Below are positions 27,201 to 33,700 of a DNA stretch of 64,000 nt, piece after piece. Source of the DNA: Symsagittifera roscoffensis (Eukaryota > Xenacoelomorpha > Acoela > Convolutidae); contig NC_087062.1 of assembly GCF_963678635.1 (NCBI RefSeq), positions 20,819,789 to 20,883,788 on the forward strand, given 5' to 3'. Below the pieces are notes generated by a model that saw nothing but the letters and a program-made list of their open reading frames with translations, was not told the DNA's origin and made no database searches. Each line of letters starts with the position of its first letter. Positions within the stretch are counted from its first letter, which is position 1. A program made the position numbers and the translations under genes.

Positions 27201-27843
27201 TTTGCTCAAAAGTGGTCTGAAAATTGAAATACTCAGGCCGATTTTTGCCGAGACCATGAATACTCTTTCGGCTATTTTCACTGCATATTCGAGTGAAAGG
27301 CTACTAATCTGATATAACCCTCGCTAATTTCAATGTTCTAGAATCCAAAGTTCCTCAACAGCTTCGGTAGTCGGAACAAAAACAAAGTACGAACATTGGC
27401 AAAAAACGGTTACAGAAAAACAAAGTACGAACATTGATGTAGTCCCATTAAAACAAACAAAAAAAATTAGTTTTTTGAAGTTATAGAAGTCAATTAGCTT
27501 AAAAATAAAATACAAAAGTTATAAATACAACAAAAGCTTAAGAAACAGTTGGCTCGTATTCCGTTGAGTTGTTCACTTCTAAAGCTTCTAAAAATTACAT
27601 CAATTTCACGTTGCTTTTACCTTAGAAAATCTTTATTAAAAAATAATCGCGACCGATATAACAATTATACATACCCTCATTACTAGCTGCATTTATCAAT
27701 TGTAAATCCGATTCATCTATTTTCATTTTCTTTTTGGCCACAATTGATCTTCGTACCTCCTTAGCAGATATAGATAACCCATCGAACGGAATTGAGTCAA
27801 ACTTTAATTGACTCTTGAACTTGAAGAAGATCTGTGCAGGCAT
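3188..27843 (-). CDS. RBBP6: RBBP6/RBPL-1 homologue, 5' part (DWNN domain and CCHC zinc knuckle), five exons
   Basis: RBBP6-family proteins are nuclear RING E3 ligases also found in mRNA 3'-end processing complexes. The start codon is at 27843. Five minus-strand exons (27675-27843, 7334-7433, 7191-7257, 3395-3486, 3188-3293) join in phase to 178 codons. Residues 1 to about 85 match the DWNN ubiquitin-like domain, with FKFKSQLKFDSIPFDGL near the N-terminus and EEYSLDDALIPENTSLIVVR across the exon 1/2 junction. A linker containing SEEDKI follows. Then comes the family CCHC knuckle CHRCGQPGHFIKYC preceded by KPPPNYI. The RING domain usual in this family is not seen and should lie beyond base 1. 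Exon order and spacing of motifs fit the family. Intron 1 is 20.2 kb of transposon debris. I assigned the identity from remembered family features, not from a search. Confidence 0.87.
3395..3486 (-). CDS. RBBP6: RBBP6 homologue exon 4 (SEEDKI linker)
   Basis: The acceptor is CATTAG and the donor GTAAGC. The exon encodes GSMDISKMTGSEEDKIATMQ and then KFSGSDFDPS. The SEEDKI and DP motifs occupy the same place before the zinc knuckle in family members. Confidence 0.82.
5575..6110. repeat. Degenerate tandem repeat, unit about 160-175 bp
   Basis: The order TTCGAGAAAAGTCAAAA, then a G-rich 'GAGGG/AAGGG' block, a 'TGTG..AAAAA' block and GGGAGCTTC.CACAA recurs with starts near 5591, 5766, 5925 and 6089. 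Isolated related copies lie near 5,028 and 5,505. The copies are clearly diverged. Confidence 0.7.
6872..6952 (-). repeat. tRNA-derived sequence (SINE or tRNA pseudogene)
   Basis: On the minus strand the B-box GGTTCGAGACC is a perfect match to the RNA polymerase III consensus. The two ends can pair (GGTGC with GCACC). The D-arm and T-stem are poor, so an active tRNA gene is unlikely. Confidence 0.4.
7191..7257 (-). CDS. RBBP6: RBBP6 homologue exon 3 (linker)
   Basis: The acceptor is TGTTTAG and the donor GTATGC. The exon encodes DKTTTKMSYSASIAQAQAAA and QK, comparable to the Ser/Ala/Gln-rich linker that follows the DWNN domain. Intron 2 (7258-7333) is only 76 bp. Confidence 0.75.
7334..7433 (-). 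CDS. RBBP6: RBBP6 homologue exon 2 (second DWNN half)
   Basis: The acceptor is TTTCTTAG and the donor GTGAGT. The exon encodes YSLDDALIPENTSLIVVR and a Gly/Ser-rich end (LPRGSGSGPKVYNPV). Its phase fits exon 1 (1+2) and exon 3 (2+1). Confidence 0.87.
7946..10440 (-). pseudogene. Maverick/Polinton protein-primed DNA polymerase B, decayed
   Basis: Fragments in several frames lie in family order from high to low coordinate. They are a Cys/His finger (KCVSCEEYFPSYSLLQHRKK, about 10.22-10.32 kb), a block with FHNDKQMDMLKLGCTL (9377-9592), a palm motif A region broken by a frameshift (about 9.24-9.29 kb), and the thumb-side block 8244-8630 with IEHPEPIIEGFFKLQYA. In that last block the catalytic DTD triad reads DTY. 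The C-terminal block is at 7946-8173. Multiple stops and frameshifts make it non-functional. It matches the plus-strand copies at 20.2 and 23.6 kb and identifies the whole block as a Maverick. Confidence 0.8.
10480..11160 (-). pseudogene. Maverick retroviral-type (c-) integrase, decayed
   Basis: Minus-strand fragments carry the integrase core in order: EIWGIDMAFVDKLA with the first Asp (about 11.03-11.09 kb), CVDKGTEYGG with the second Asp (about 10.9 kb), and a helix with AERAV-like glutamate (about 10.82 kb). A C-terminal segment with KDLKKEEILDKVYEK sits near 10.5-10.56 kb. Frameshifts separate the pieces. Integrase next to polymerase B is standard for Mavericks. Confidence 0.7.
11296..11661 (-). 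pseudogene. Lys/Arg-rich reading frame between Maverick ATPase and integrase
   Basis: An open stretch of 121 codons is strongly basic at its N-terminus (KCTSKKTKIGTKARKRR) and unrecognised. Upstream in-frame sequence to about 11.8 kb is also basic. A small basic DNA-binding or core protein of the element is possible, but that is inference from charge and position only. Confidence 0.35.
11840..12400 (-). pseudogene. Maverick FtsK/HerA-type packaging ATPase, C-terminal part, decayed
   Basis: A Walker B-like strand, KFVLIFDDSCDEI, lies near 12.31-12.35 kb. It is followed by IVLFKSPRDVLQINTLSQQL and HLLIDLTPKTVDSLRY (11875-12201), which resemble the ATPase C-terminal half of Maverick and adenovirus-like packaging enzymes. 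The Walker A part was not found. Frameshifts near 12.2-12.3 kb break the frame. In the family this motor is thought to load the genome into capsids. Confidence 0.6.
12682..13136 (-). pseudogene. Possible DEDD-exonuclease-like Maverick gene, frameshifted
   Basis: A frame starts with ATG at 13136 and reads MSLAVLDIDCTENNIVKELG. It then breaks at a stop near 13,062 and continues in other frames (HGINW-like, then 12682-12900). The N-terminal D-x-D/E strand plus a later His-Gly block resembles DnaQ-like nucleases. The end (12682-12900) once held Cys/His pairs. The function is uncertain; the assignment to the element is by position and strand. Confidence 0.35.
13140..14000. other. Unassigned Maverick-region sequence
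   Basis: Several short minus-strand fragments are protein-like, for example FEGTLHNGTRKIFIGYRSDA (about 13.71-13.77 kb), but I do not recognise them. Structural genes of a Maverick would be expected here. Nothing firmer can be said. Confidence 0.3.
14395..14631 (-). pseudogene. Unrecognised 78-codon frame, duplicated at 16964-17200
   Basis: The protein begins MNDFYCLVPFSVYLKIIYSH and is identical in both tandem copies. It is probably a fragment of a Maverick structural gene, because more protein-like minus-strand sequence continues toward 14.0 kb. No domain was recognised. Confidence 0.35.
14836..15340 (+). pseudogene. Unrecognised plus-strand reading frame, frameshifted, duplicated at about 17,406-17,910
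   Basis: The first frame (14836-15228) is open for 130 codons. Another frame overlapping its end reads ETRETIGSVFLERVREVQNS and ends in SMKNF at about 15,331, which looks like the better protein. The two together suggest one frameshifted gene. Copy 2 has an extra A that moves its start. Function unknown. Confidence 0.3.
15906..16100 (-). pseudogene. Short acidic reading frame, three copies
   Basis: It encodes MQMVEEIFQHVGMNYPEILD and continues to ENPIAIDKDEGFSEAM. The second copy (18476-18670) has one change. A degraded third lies at about 21,960-22,155. The opposite strand is also partly open, with EEFWKFFPERRAGRDWCGYC at about 15,850-15,910 and 21,883-22,074, so the true coding strand is undecided. 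An exon is possible. Confidence 0.35.
16570..19139. repeat. Tandem duplication, copy 2 (2.57 kb)
   Basis: This is a near-identical copy of 14001-16569. It continues past the duplicated unit into unique sequence at about 19,140 (CAAAAAATGTTCG). Confidence 0.95.
18290..21728. repeat. Older tandem duplication, copy 1 (about 3.4 kb)
   Basis: It aligns with 21770-25362 along its length. It starts at CAT(T/A)TGGTATG and ends inside polymerase B at GTCGAGACGATTTCAGATGA. The two copies differ by many substitutions and small indels, so this duplication is older than the 2.57-kb one. A copy-2-only 141-bp insertion lies at 24.3-24.6 kb. Confidence 0.88.
18957..19178 (-). pseudogene. Possible exon with FHKRELESEWTRLQAKKG, three copies
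   Basis: The same minus-strand block occurs at about 16,390-16,570, 18,957-19,178 and 22,380-22,589. It reads LETNLIKSFHKRELESEWTR then GKSVLIGETHAFELKVSL. The conserved reading with few replacement changes suggests it was coding. No family was recognised. Confidence 0.35.
20155..21763 (+). pseudogene. Maverick DNA polymerase B, truncated copy A
   Basis: It opens with ATG right after a TTTTTTCCAG acceptor (MPALNRIEKKKCENCGEELK) and stops at 20241. A Cys/His finger, the exonuclease Exo I region with DFES-like motif (about 20.88 kb), a motif B region near 21.3-21.36 kb and the block with EHREPIIVGFFILKHA and MDTDSS (21449-21763) follow in shifting frames. The palm segment with motif A is absent between about 21.06 and 21.2 kb. 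The 3' end is cut by the tandem duplication junction. Confidence 0.75.
21770..25362. repeat. Older tandem duplication, copy 2 (about 3.6 kb)
   Basis: This is the partner of 18290-21728. The 41 bases between the copies (21729-21769) are a patchwork of the adjacent GATGAGTCGAGACGATTTC sequence. Confidence 0.88.
23577..25738 (+). pseudogene. Maverick DNA polymerase B, copy B, internally deleted but with its 3' end
   Basis: It starts MPALNRIEKKKCENCGEELK after TTTTTTCTAG and stays open to 23712. It then shows the finger FKCFRCPACDTFFHKLDHFN (24137-24319), two tandem Exo I blocks (NVAIFDFESIG), a motif B-like ETMKLLGNNSCGYQIMD (about 24.94-24.98 kb), the DTDS-bearing block (25081-25398) and the C-terminal Cys-containing tail to about 25.72 kb. 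It lacks the palm motif A segment, as copy A does, and has multiple frameshifts. It is not functional. Confidence 0.78.
24303..24584 (+). repeat. 141-bp in-frame tandem duplication inside polymerase B copy B
   Basis: Two 47-codon units carry the same FQKLDGFNIE...FDFESIG segment, with a few differences such as IEYTKEP versus IEFTKEP. The unit is absent as a duplication from copy A. Both units keep the reading frame and the D-x-E Exo I residues. Confidence 0.85.
25750..27600. other. Unassigned part of intron 1
   Basis: About 25.96-26.95 kb is less AT-rich than its surroundings and contains a poly-C run (26,047) and a (CT)n microsatellite (about 26,835-26,857). A 107-codon open frame at 25963-26286 is unrecognised and may be a decayed transposon. 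From 27.0 to 27.6 kb I see only AT-rich sequence. Confidence 0.4.
27675..27843 (-). CDS. RBBP6: RBBP6 homologue exon 1 (start codon, first DWNN half)
   Basis: The exon encodes 56 codons plus one base, from MPAQIFFKFK to INAASNE. The donor GTATGT lies at 27669-27674. The ATG is 5 bases after a T-rich acceptor ending ACAG. Confidence 0.87.
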
Positions 27844-27848
27844 ATCTT

Positions 27849-27857
27849 CTGTAAAAT
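27849..27857 (-). promoter_or_regulatory. 3' splice or trans-splice acceptor before the RBBP6 start codon
   Basis: The minus strand reads ATTTTACAG immediately 5 bases upstream of the ATG at 27843. This close spacing is common for spliced-leader acceptors in nematodes, but a cis-spliced 5' UTR intron is equally possible. Confidence 0.45.
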
Positions 27858-28255
27858 AGAAGTGTACAAAAAAAATAACAATTGATGAGTTGTAACTCGA
27901 AAACGTTCCAATAAACATTCAAAAAACATGGTCTAAATTTTTCCAGAACAACTTTGTACACAGCAGCTGAGCTTCGCTTCACTTGCAATACAAAACCAGA
28001 AAGCAGCTAAGTCGGCGAAAAATCAAAAACAAATTCGAAAATGTCGAATAAACTAAACCTACCAAAACAATCAGGCTAGTATTGAAAAAGAAACGTGCCA
28101 AGACAATAGGTGAGGCACTTCTATGATATCATGAGTTCGCAGTTCAGAGAGATGTCTCAGAAAATTTTGATCAAAAATATTTTCGTTATTTCTGATCCCT
28201 TCGACCATAATGCCCTCGAAGTCTATGACATTCGACCAGAATGGCGCCAAAATGC
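27858..28255. other. Upstream flank of the RBBP6 homologue with a LINE-like scrap
   Basis: No gene was recognised up to about 28,220. At 28226-28255 the sequence ACATTCGACCAGAATGG matches the tail of the LINE at about 52,838, so LINE-derived sequence abuts the LTR at 28256. Confidence 0.45.
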
Positions 28256-28685
28256 TGTAACATTCGCCCGGAAGTACATATCGACGGTAAATAAAGCTAG
28301 GTTGTAAAACGACTGGCTAGCATGTAAACACAACTCTACATGCTTTTAACCGTCTCTACCAAAGCCAGTTCTTTGTGTGGTCCTTTTAACATCGGGTCGA
28401 CAAAATTGTTACTGTTTTGGGCTTCGGTCAGAACGCTCAGATTAACTTAGTTACATGCAAAATAGTGAGCTCATGGTTGGGTTTCAGTATCCCCAGACCA
28501 TGAGGTCACTCCTAAAACCAGGGCTACTACTTATTTATTATATTACTTTTGTTTTAGTTCAGTAGATAAAAATCATCATTCCCATCGGAGTTGGATCAAC
28601 CCTTTCCCTCAACTCCTAGCTTCTCATCATCTGAAAACGAATTTAGATGTTATTAATTCAATCAGGACATTCCAGGATTGTAACA
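28256..28685 (-). mobile_element. Partial LTR related to the plus-strand element's LTR
   Basis: Read on the minus strand it ends CGAATGTTACA, like both giant elements. It is a diverged reverse complement of 53330-53755, the LTR portion downstream of the TATA box. The U3 part is missing and is replaced by the next LTR fragment. Confidence 0.65.
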
Positions 28686-29163
28686 GTCGCCTACTTAAGT
28701 GACAAATGAGGTTAAAGAAAAATAGGCCCTATAACCATTGGCCCAAGAGTCAGGGACACTATCTCTTGTGTTCTTCTACCTCAAGCGGTCGGAGCGAATT
28801 CGGTTCACTTGCGACATGAGACTAAAACCCGCATTACAGCTTAAAGGCCACTAGCAAAATACCCCCCCCCCCCCACTCTAGAAAAATAGAACGCTCCCAT
28901 ACTCAGGTCTCAAAATACCTAAAATACACGAATGCTGTTAAAAACAGGGTCGGAACCTTATGTATAGCTACTTTTTATTAGAAAGTGGACCTTTCATCTA
29001 TTTCAGATGGATCAACCTAAAAACTCTCTCTAACTGAACATAACAACATAAAACACACTCAAGAAAAATAAATTAGGTACTCACATACCGACACGACTTC
29101 TAGAATTGAGTAACTAAACTATAAAGCAGCTCTAGAATTGATTGGGTAATTAAGTTTAACCAA
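28679..29163 (-). mobile_element. Diverged, truncated LTR of the 22.9-kb element family
   Basis: It aligns with the first half of the 914-bp LTR (29376 onward), sharing TGTAACA, AAAAATAGGCCCTATAACCA, the poly-C tract and CAGATGGATCAACCTAAAA. It lacks the U3 half and has many substitutions, so it is an older insertion. Confidence 0.75.
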
Positions 29164-29375
29164 GAGTCAGGGACACTATTTGCGCTACCCACTATTTGCG
29201 CTCCAAGTGAACCGAATTCGCTCCGACCGCTTGAGGTAGAAGAAAACAAGAACTCGTTTGCGCTACCCAAACTCCTATATTTCCTTCGTACAGCCCCTTG
29301 TTTTCTATACGAGCAGCTCCTTCAAAATTACGACAACACCCTCCAGAAATCAGTGGAAGAAATCTGCAACATCAC
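29164..29375 (+). pseudogene. LINE reverse-transcriptase tail fragment, left of the giant element
   Basis: The open frame reads EPNSLRPLEVEENKNSFALP, then KLLYFLRTAP, and stops at the LTR boundary. Bases 29212-29375 repeat at 52290-52453 with three visible mismatches. See the LINE tail at 52290. Confidence 0.65.
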
Positions 29376-30289
29376 TGTAACATTCGTCTACTGCAGTCAC
29401 ACATGAGGCTTAAGAAAAATAGGCCCTATAACCACTGGCTCAAGGGTCAGGGACACCATCTCTTGTGTTTTTCTACCTCAAGAACGGTCGGAGCCAGTTC
29501 GATTCGCTTGTGACATGAGACTACGACCCGTTACAGCTTAAAGGCTACTACTAAAATATCCCCCCACTCTAGAATTAGAAACGTCCCCATACTTAGGTCT
29601 CTAGATACCCAAAATACATGAACGCCGTTAAAAACCGGGTTGGAACAATCCGTTAAGTTACTTTTTATTAGACAGTGGAACTTTGATCCATTTCAGATGG
29701 ATCAACCTAAAACTCGCCTTACCTCAACATAACAATCATAAAACACACTCTAGGAATTTAAATTTGTACTCACATAGTAGCACGCTCAAGAAGTGGGAAA
29801 TAATCCAGTCGGTAGTTAACTCAAGAATTAAATAACGTAACTAAATGAGTCTAATGTTTTATAGTTTTAACAATGAGAACGAGTTTATACTCTAGACAAT
29901 AGTTTTCTTGTGAACCATTAGGACACTCAAGTTGTCCACCTTTCCACCGAAGGTTCACTCTAGTCCAGTTCCGAATAATACTCCAGTCGCTATAATCCAA
30001 TTCGAGGGAATGCTCTCGTCTCTGTCACAGATGGGACAGCTCTACTCTCGATTATTATAGTGATGGAAATTGCGAATAGCAATTTCCTACTGCTTTTTCT
30101 TACAACTTTCCCGCGTGTGTGTCTCAATCGTTCTGAAATTGTTCTTACTTCTTTTTCTGATTTTCAGTTCTCGCGAGAAAATCGTGCATGACAGGTTCCA
30201 TTCGAAATTTTGAAAAATTAAATTTCACTCCAAAATCAAGTGTTTTTTGCTTCTCTCAAGGTCAAACTTCCAAATATGACCGACTGGCA
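29376..30289 (-). repeat. 3' LTR of the giant element (914 bp)
   Basis: It is identical by eye to 51376-52289 at an offset of exactly 22,000. On the minus strand it carries TATAAA (29858-29863) and AATAAA (29664-29669), so U3 lies at 29.86-30.29 kb. It is oriented toward the RBBP6 start codon 1.5 kb away and carries six CTTGAG hexamers. Confidence 0.93.
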
Positions 30290-30721
30290 CATACTCCCCG
30301 GACTCGAGATCGATGTCCTCATCGCGCGCTGTCTTCTGCCAGTGAGTCCCAGAAAAACCGAGTGTTGCTCAAGATACAGTGCCAGTGGTCATTTACAGAA
30401 GTTTGCAGCAGATTTAAGCTTATCTACACCCCAAAATTCACAGCCATTTAAAATTTTCACACTATTGCTAAACAGCAACCAAAATCTGCATACACCTGCA
30501 CCCTTGAATTTTCGCTTTTCAAGCCAATCATTTTAAAATCTCTTTTGTCCTATTCAATCAGGAAATTGTCATGCAGCATTTCGATTTATATAATAAATAT
30601 AGTATATTAGTAACAATATTTGCTTTGTTAAAATTTCTTTTTCGTGAATCCAACTTTCACTCGGATCCACGCTCAAGCCCCCCTTCCCTCTCAAGACTCA
30701 AGATCCATCCGATTTGCCCAT
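30290..30721 (-). other. 3' untranslated region with polypurine-like end
   Basis: Between the ORF 2 stop and the 3' LTR there is no ORF of note. The minus-strand sequence CGGGGAGTATG directly before the LTR is purine-rich and is the likely plus-strand primer (polypurine tract), though it is short. Confidence 0.5.
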
Positions 30722-33700
30722 TCATCTCGTACTCTTCGCCTTGGAGGTACTGCATCCTGAAGTGCTGGATGCGGCAAACTGTCTCAACAGTTCCTCTTCA
30801 TCATCGGAACTAATCACAATCTCCTCCCAAGCCTTCAGCTGTTCATAGGATCGCATCCATTCTCTCTGCTCATGCAACCTCTTTGCTTGGTTGGGTAGTG
30901 CCTTCACCCTAGCTTCTCGGTTCAAGCAAAAGGAGTTGTGCAGGCTCAAGCTCACGTTCTTCGCCAGGTCTTCCTCTAGTATTGACTCCCTCGCTTTGGT
31001 ATTGTCTCTAGACATCTTACCCACTCTTTTCCATCCTGTCGTGATCGCATTACGATGGGTTAGCAGGGGTCTCTTGAAAGCTTCCGGCCCAATCTCGGCC
31101 TGGAACTGTCGATACTCTTTTTGATGTTTTCTCATGTGATCTTTCGTTGTCATGTACAACCAAGACGTCAGTGTCGCCCGAAACCATGGAAAGTACCTCA
31201 AGCGACTCCATACGTGCCTGACTTCCGTCGGTATGGCGAATACTTTGCACGCAGTCTCAAACAACTCGAGTCTCCTGCTGTAGTCTATCGCGTATATTGA
31301 CTCAGCCGTTGGCGTCGTCGCCTCCCGATACTTCGTTATATTCTCTTCTATCCATCTCAGAGCTAACATCGTACTCACTACTAAGAGCGTCACCTTCTGC
31401 CGGTGATCCGTCAGTCCGATCGACCGAATCTCTTCCACATCCCACACCAGGCAAAGGTTCTTGTGATCTGGATACCACACCGTTTGTGCCAAACAGTGGC
31501 ATGGGCATTCCCCATGAGAGATCTCAATGCTCCTGAGATTACGCTCCCCTGAGGCTTCCAAGAGAGGCTCAAGCTCCATCATTTTCTCGTGCATCGTGTC
31601 GTTGTCTTCCAGGTTCGGAGTACTTCCCACAGGTTTCCCGATCACGTTTTGTCTCTCGTGATCGCTTGTGTTTTCTCTTTCCAACTTCAGAAGATCTTCT
31701 CCCCAGATTTCGCTTAAGTCATCTCTCAATTCTTTTGGTACTGTCCCTTTGATTTTTCTCAACAACTTGTGCGAGTGATGCGACATCCGAGCCAACCTCA
31801 CGCACTTGGGCACTGAGAAGGCCTTGTCCACCAGTATTCTCTGGCTGGACACTTCCACCATCGCCATGTGTAGCGGGTAGTGACTTCCGCACAAGTTGGC
31901 CATCATTGACCCTATCAGCGATTTCGCGTTCAATGGCAAGCCATAAGCTTCGCTCATGGGAAATCCCATTTCCGCCTCAAGACCAACCTTCCAGCTCCGG
32001 ATGTGTTTTTGAGTCACCTGCAACACCCCGGGCCATGATTCTACGCTCAACGCCGTCACTAAATGATGTTCAGATTCCAGTCTCTCCAGTGCCTGCAGAA
32101 CACACATTCTCGAGAAGAATCCGAGAGCTGTCGCTATATTCACCGTGGTTCTCGCGTAACATTCCGCTGTTATTTGCACTTCACTTTTCTCCCTTTCTGT
32201 GATGTCTTCGAACCAAGTGACCAGGTCTTCTTTTTGAAACGACAGTATTCTGACGCATGACCGTCCATCGCAGATGTACTCTCCGTTCCCACACGTCGAA
32301 TCCAGACAGCTACCCGGCTCCAATTTCTTTGCTGACCCGGGGTCGCTCGTCCTTTCGCTTGGCTCTTGCATCTGGGGCGTGATTAGCTTATGTAGCACAC
32401 TCAACTTCGCCAGATCTTCATCTTCCGTTGGTGCTAACCTCACTCGCTCGGTGGTTTCCTCGATTAGACTCGCATGGGGATGTGGACACCAGGAGGGTCT
32501 TAGTAGCTTCCATATCACTCCCAAGTTCGTAGTTAACAAGCCATTTCCACCGCCCACGTTCACTTCAACTCTCCTGTTTGAGCGCGGTATGCTTATCACC
32601 TCTGGTGTTTTCTCAAGAATCAGGCCCAGGCTCGGCCCCTCTTTCTCCACCGCGTCTATCTCCATTATTCTTTCTGTCCAAAACTTCAGTAGCTCCGCTA
32701 CCTCATGGTTTCTGTGGGCTCCTCCAGCTTCCGAGGCTAAGAAGGGATTGTAGGCTATTCCCATCACTCCAGACACATATTGGTATTCCCCCTTCTCACT
32801 GAGTCTCGAGTACTGTTCTGACGAGGCCAGGTTACGATGAACATCATGTTCTTCCTCGAACTTCTTATTAGAGAACCTCCGTACCTCGTCCAGCTTTCGA
32901 TGGTTCTCTAAGGATAGTCTGGAACCATCTTCTTTCTCTATTCCTGTACTCTGATATACGTTCAAGATGATCGTTGAGACTCTTTTCTCCATGGTTTTAC
33001 TTCCACTTGCTCTCTGGTGGCATGCCAGGATGGTGCTATCAGACATCATTGACATTATCCATCTCAAGAAACATGTGGCATCTTTTCTTCTAGCCAGGCT
33101 CAAGCCTGAATTGTCCCTGGCCACGTGTTGCATCAGTGCCTGATACACCTCTAGCTTCTTGCTTCCCAACTTCAGCCTGTCATACGAGGTCAATGTCTCC
33201 AACTCTATTCCCACCAGACTCCAGGTGAACATTAATTGTCCCGCAGTTCTAACGAAGGGGTTCGCCATCAGTGGCGGTGCTGATGAGGATGTCCTCATCG
33301 CCTCTTCAAAATGATCCTTCAACAAACTCTGCCAGGACCTCTTCAGATGACTTGCCATCTCTATCTTATTAACCTCGGCTTTTTGCTGGGTGGCCCAATT
33401 GCGTCGCTTGCGAGCTATTCCACTGTCCAACTTCTTCAAGCAGTCCTCCATTTCCTTCAATGTTTCGAGGGCCACCCACCACGTCCGGGAAGTGTTCCTC
33501 GTCTTGTTCCTCTCCAATGGATCACTCGTCACTTGCTTGCCCATATCCTGATGTGCCTTCGAGATCCATTCTTTGCCGATCTCCACTTCCCCTACCTGTC
33601 CGTTCGTTGAACCTCTCTTCACGTTTACCTTCTGAGGCTTGAAGTCTTCTTCTGACGTCGAACTGGCGGAAACCTCTATTTCCTTCTCTACTTCAAGTGG

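Larger units (their letters stand above)
7434..27674 (-). other. Intron 1 of the RBBP6 homologue, 20.2 kb of Maverick-derived DNA
   Basis: The intron is bounded by the exon 1 donor (GTATGT) and the exon 2 acceptor (TTTCTTAG), which join in frame within the DWNN domain. It holds broken Maverick/Polinton genes on both strands and two nested tandem duplications. About 25.75-27.6 kb shows no recognisable gene. Confidence 0.8.
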
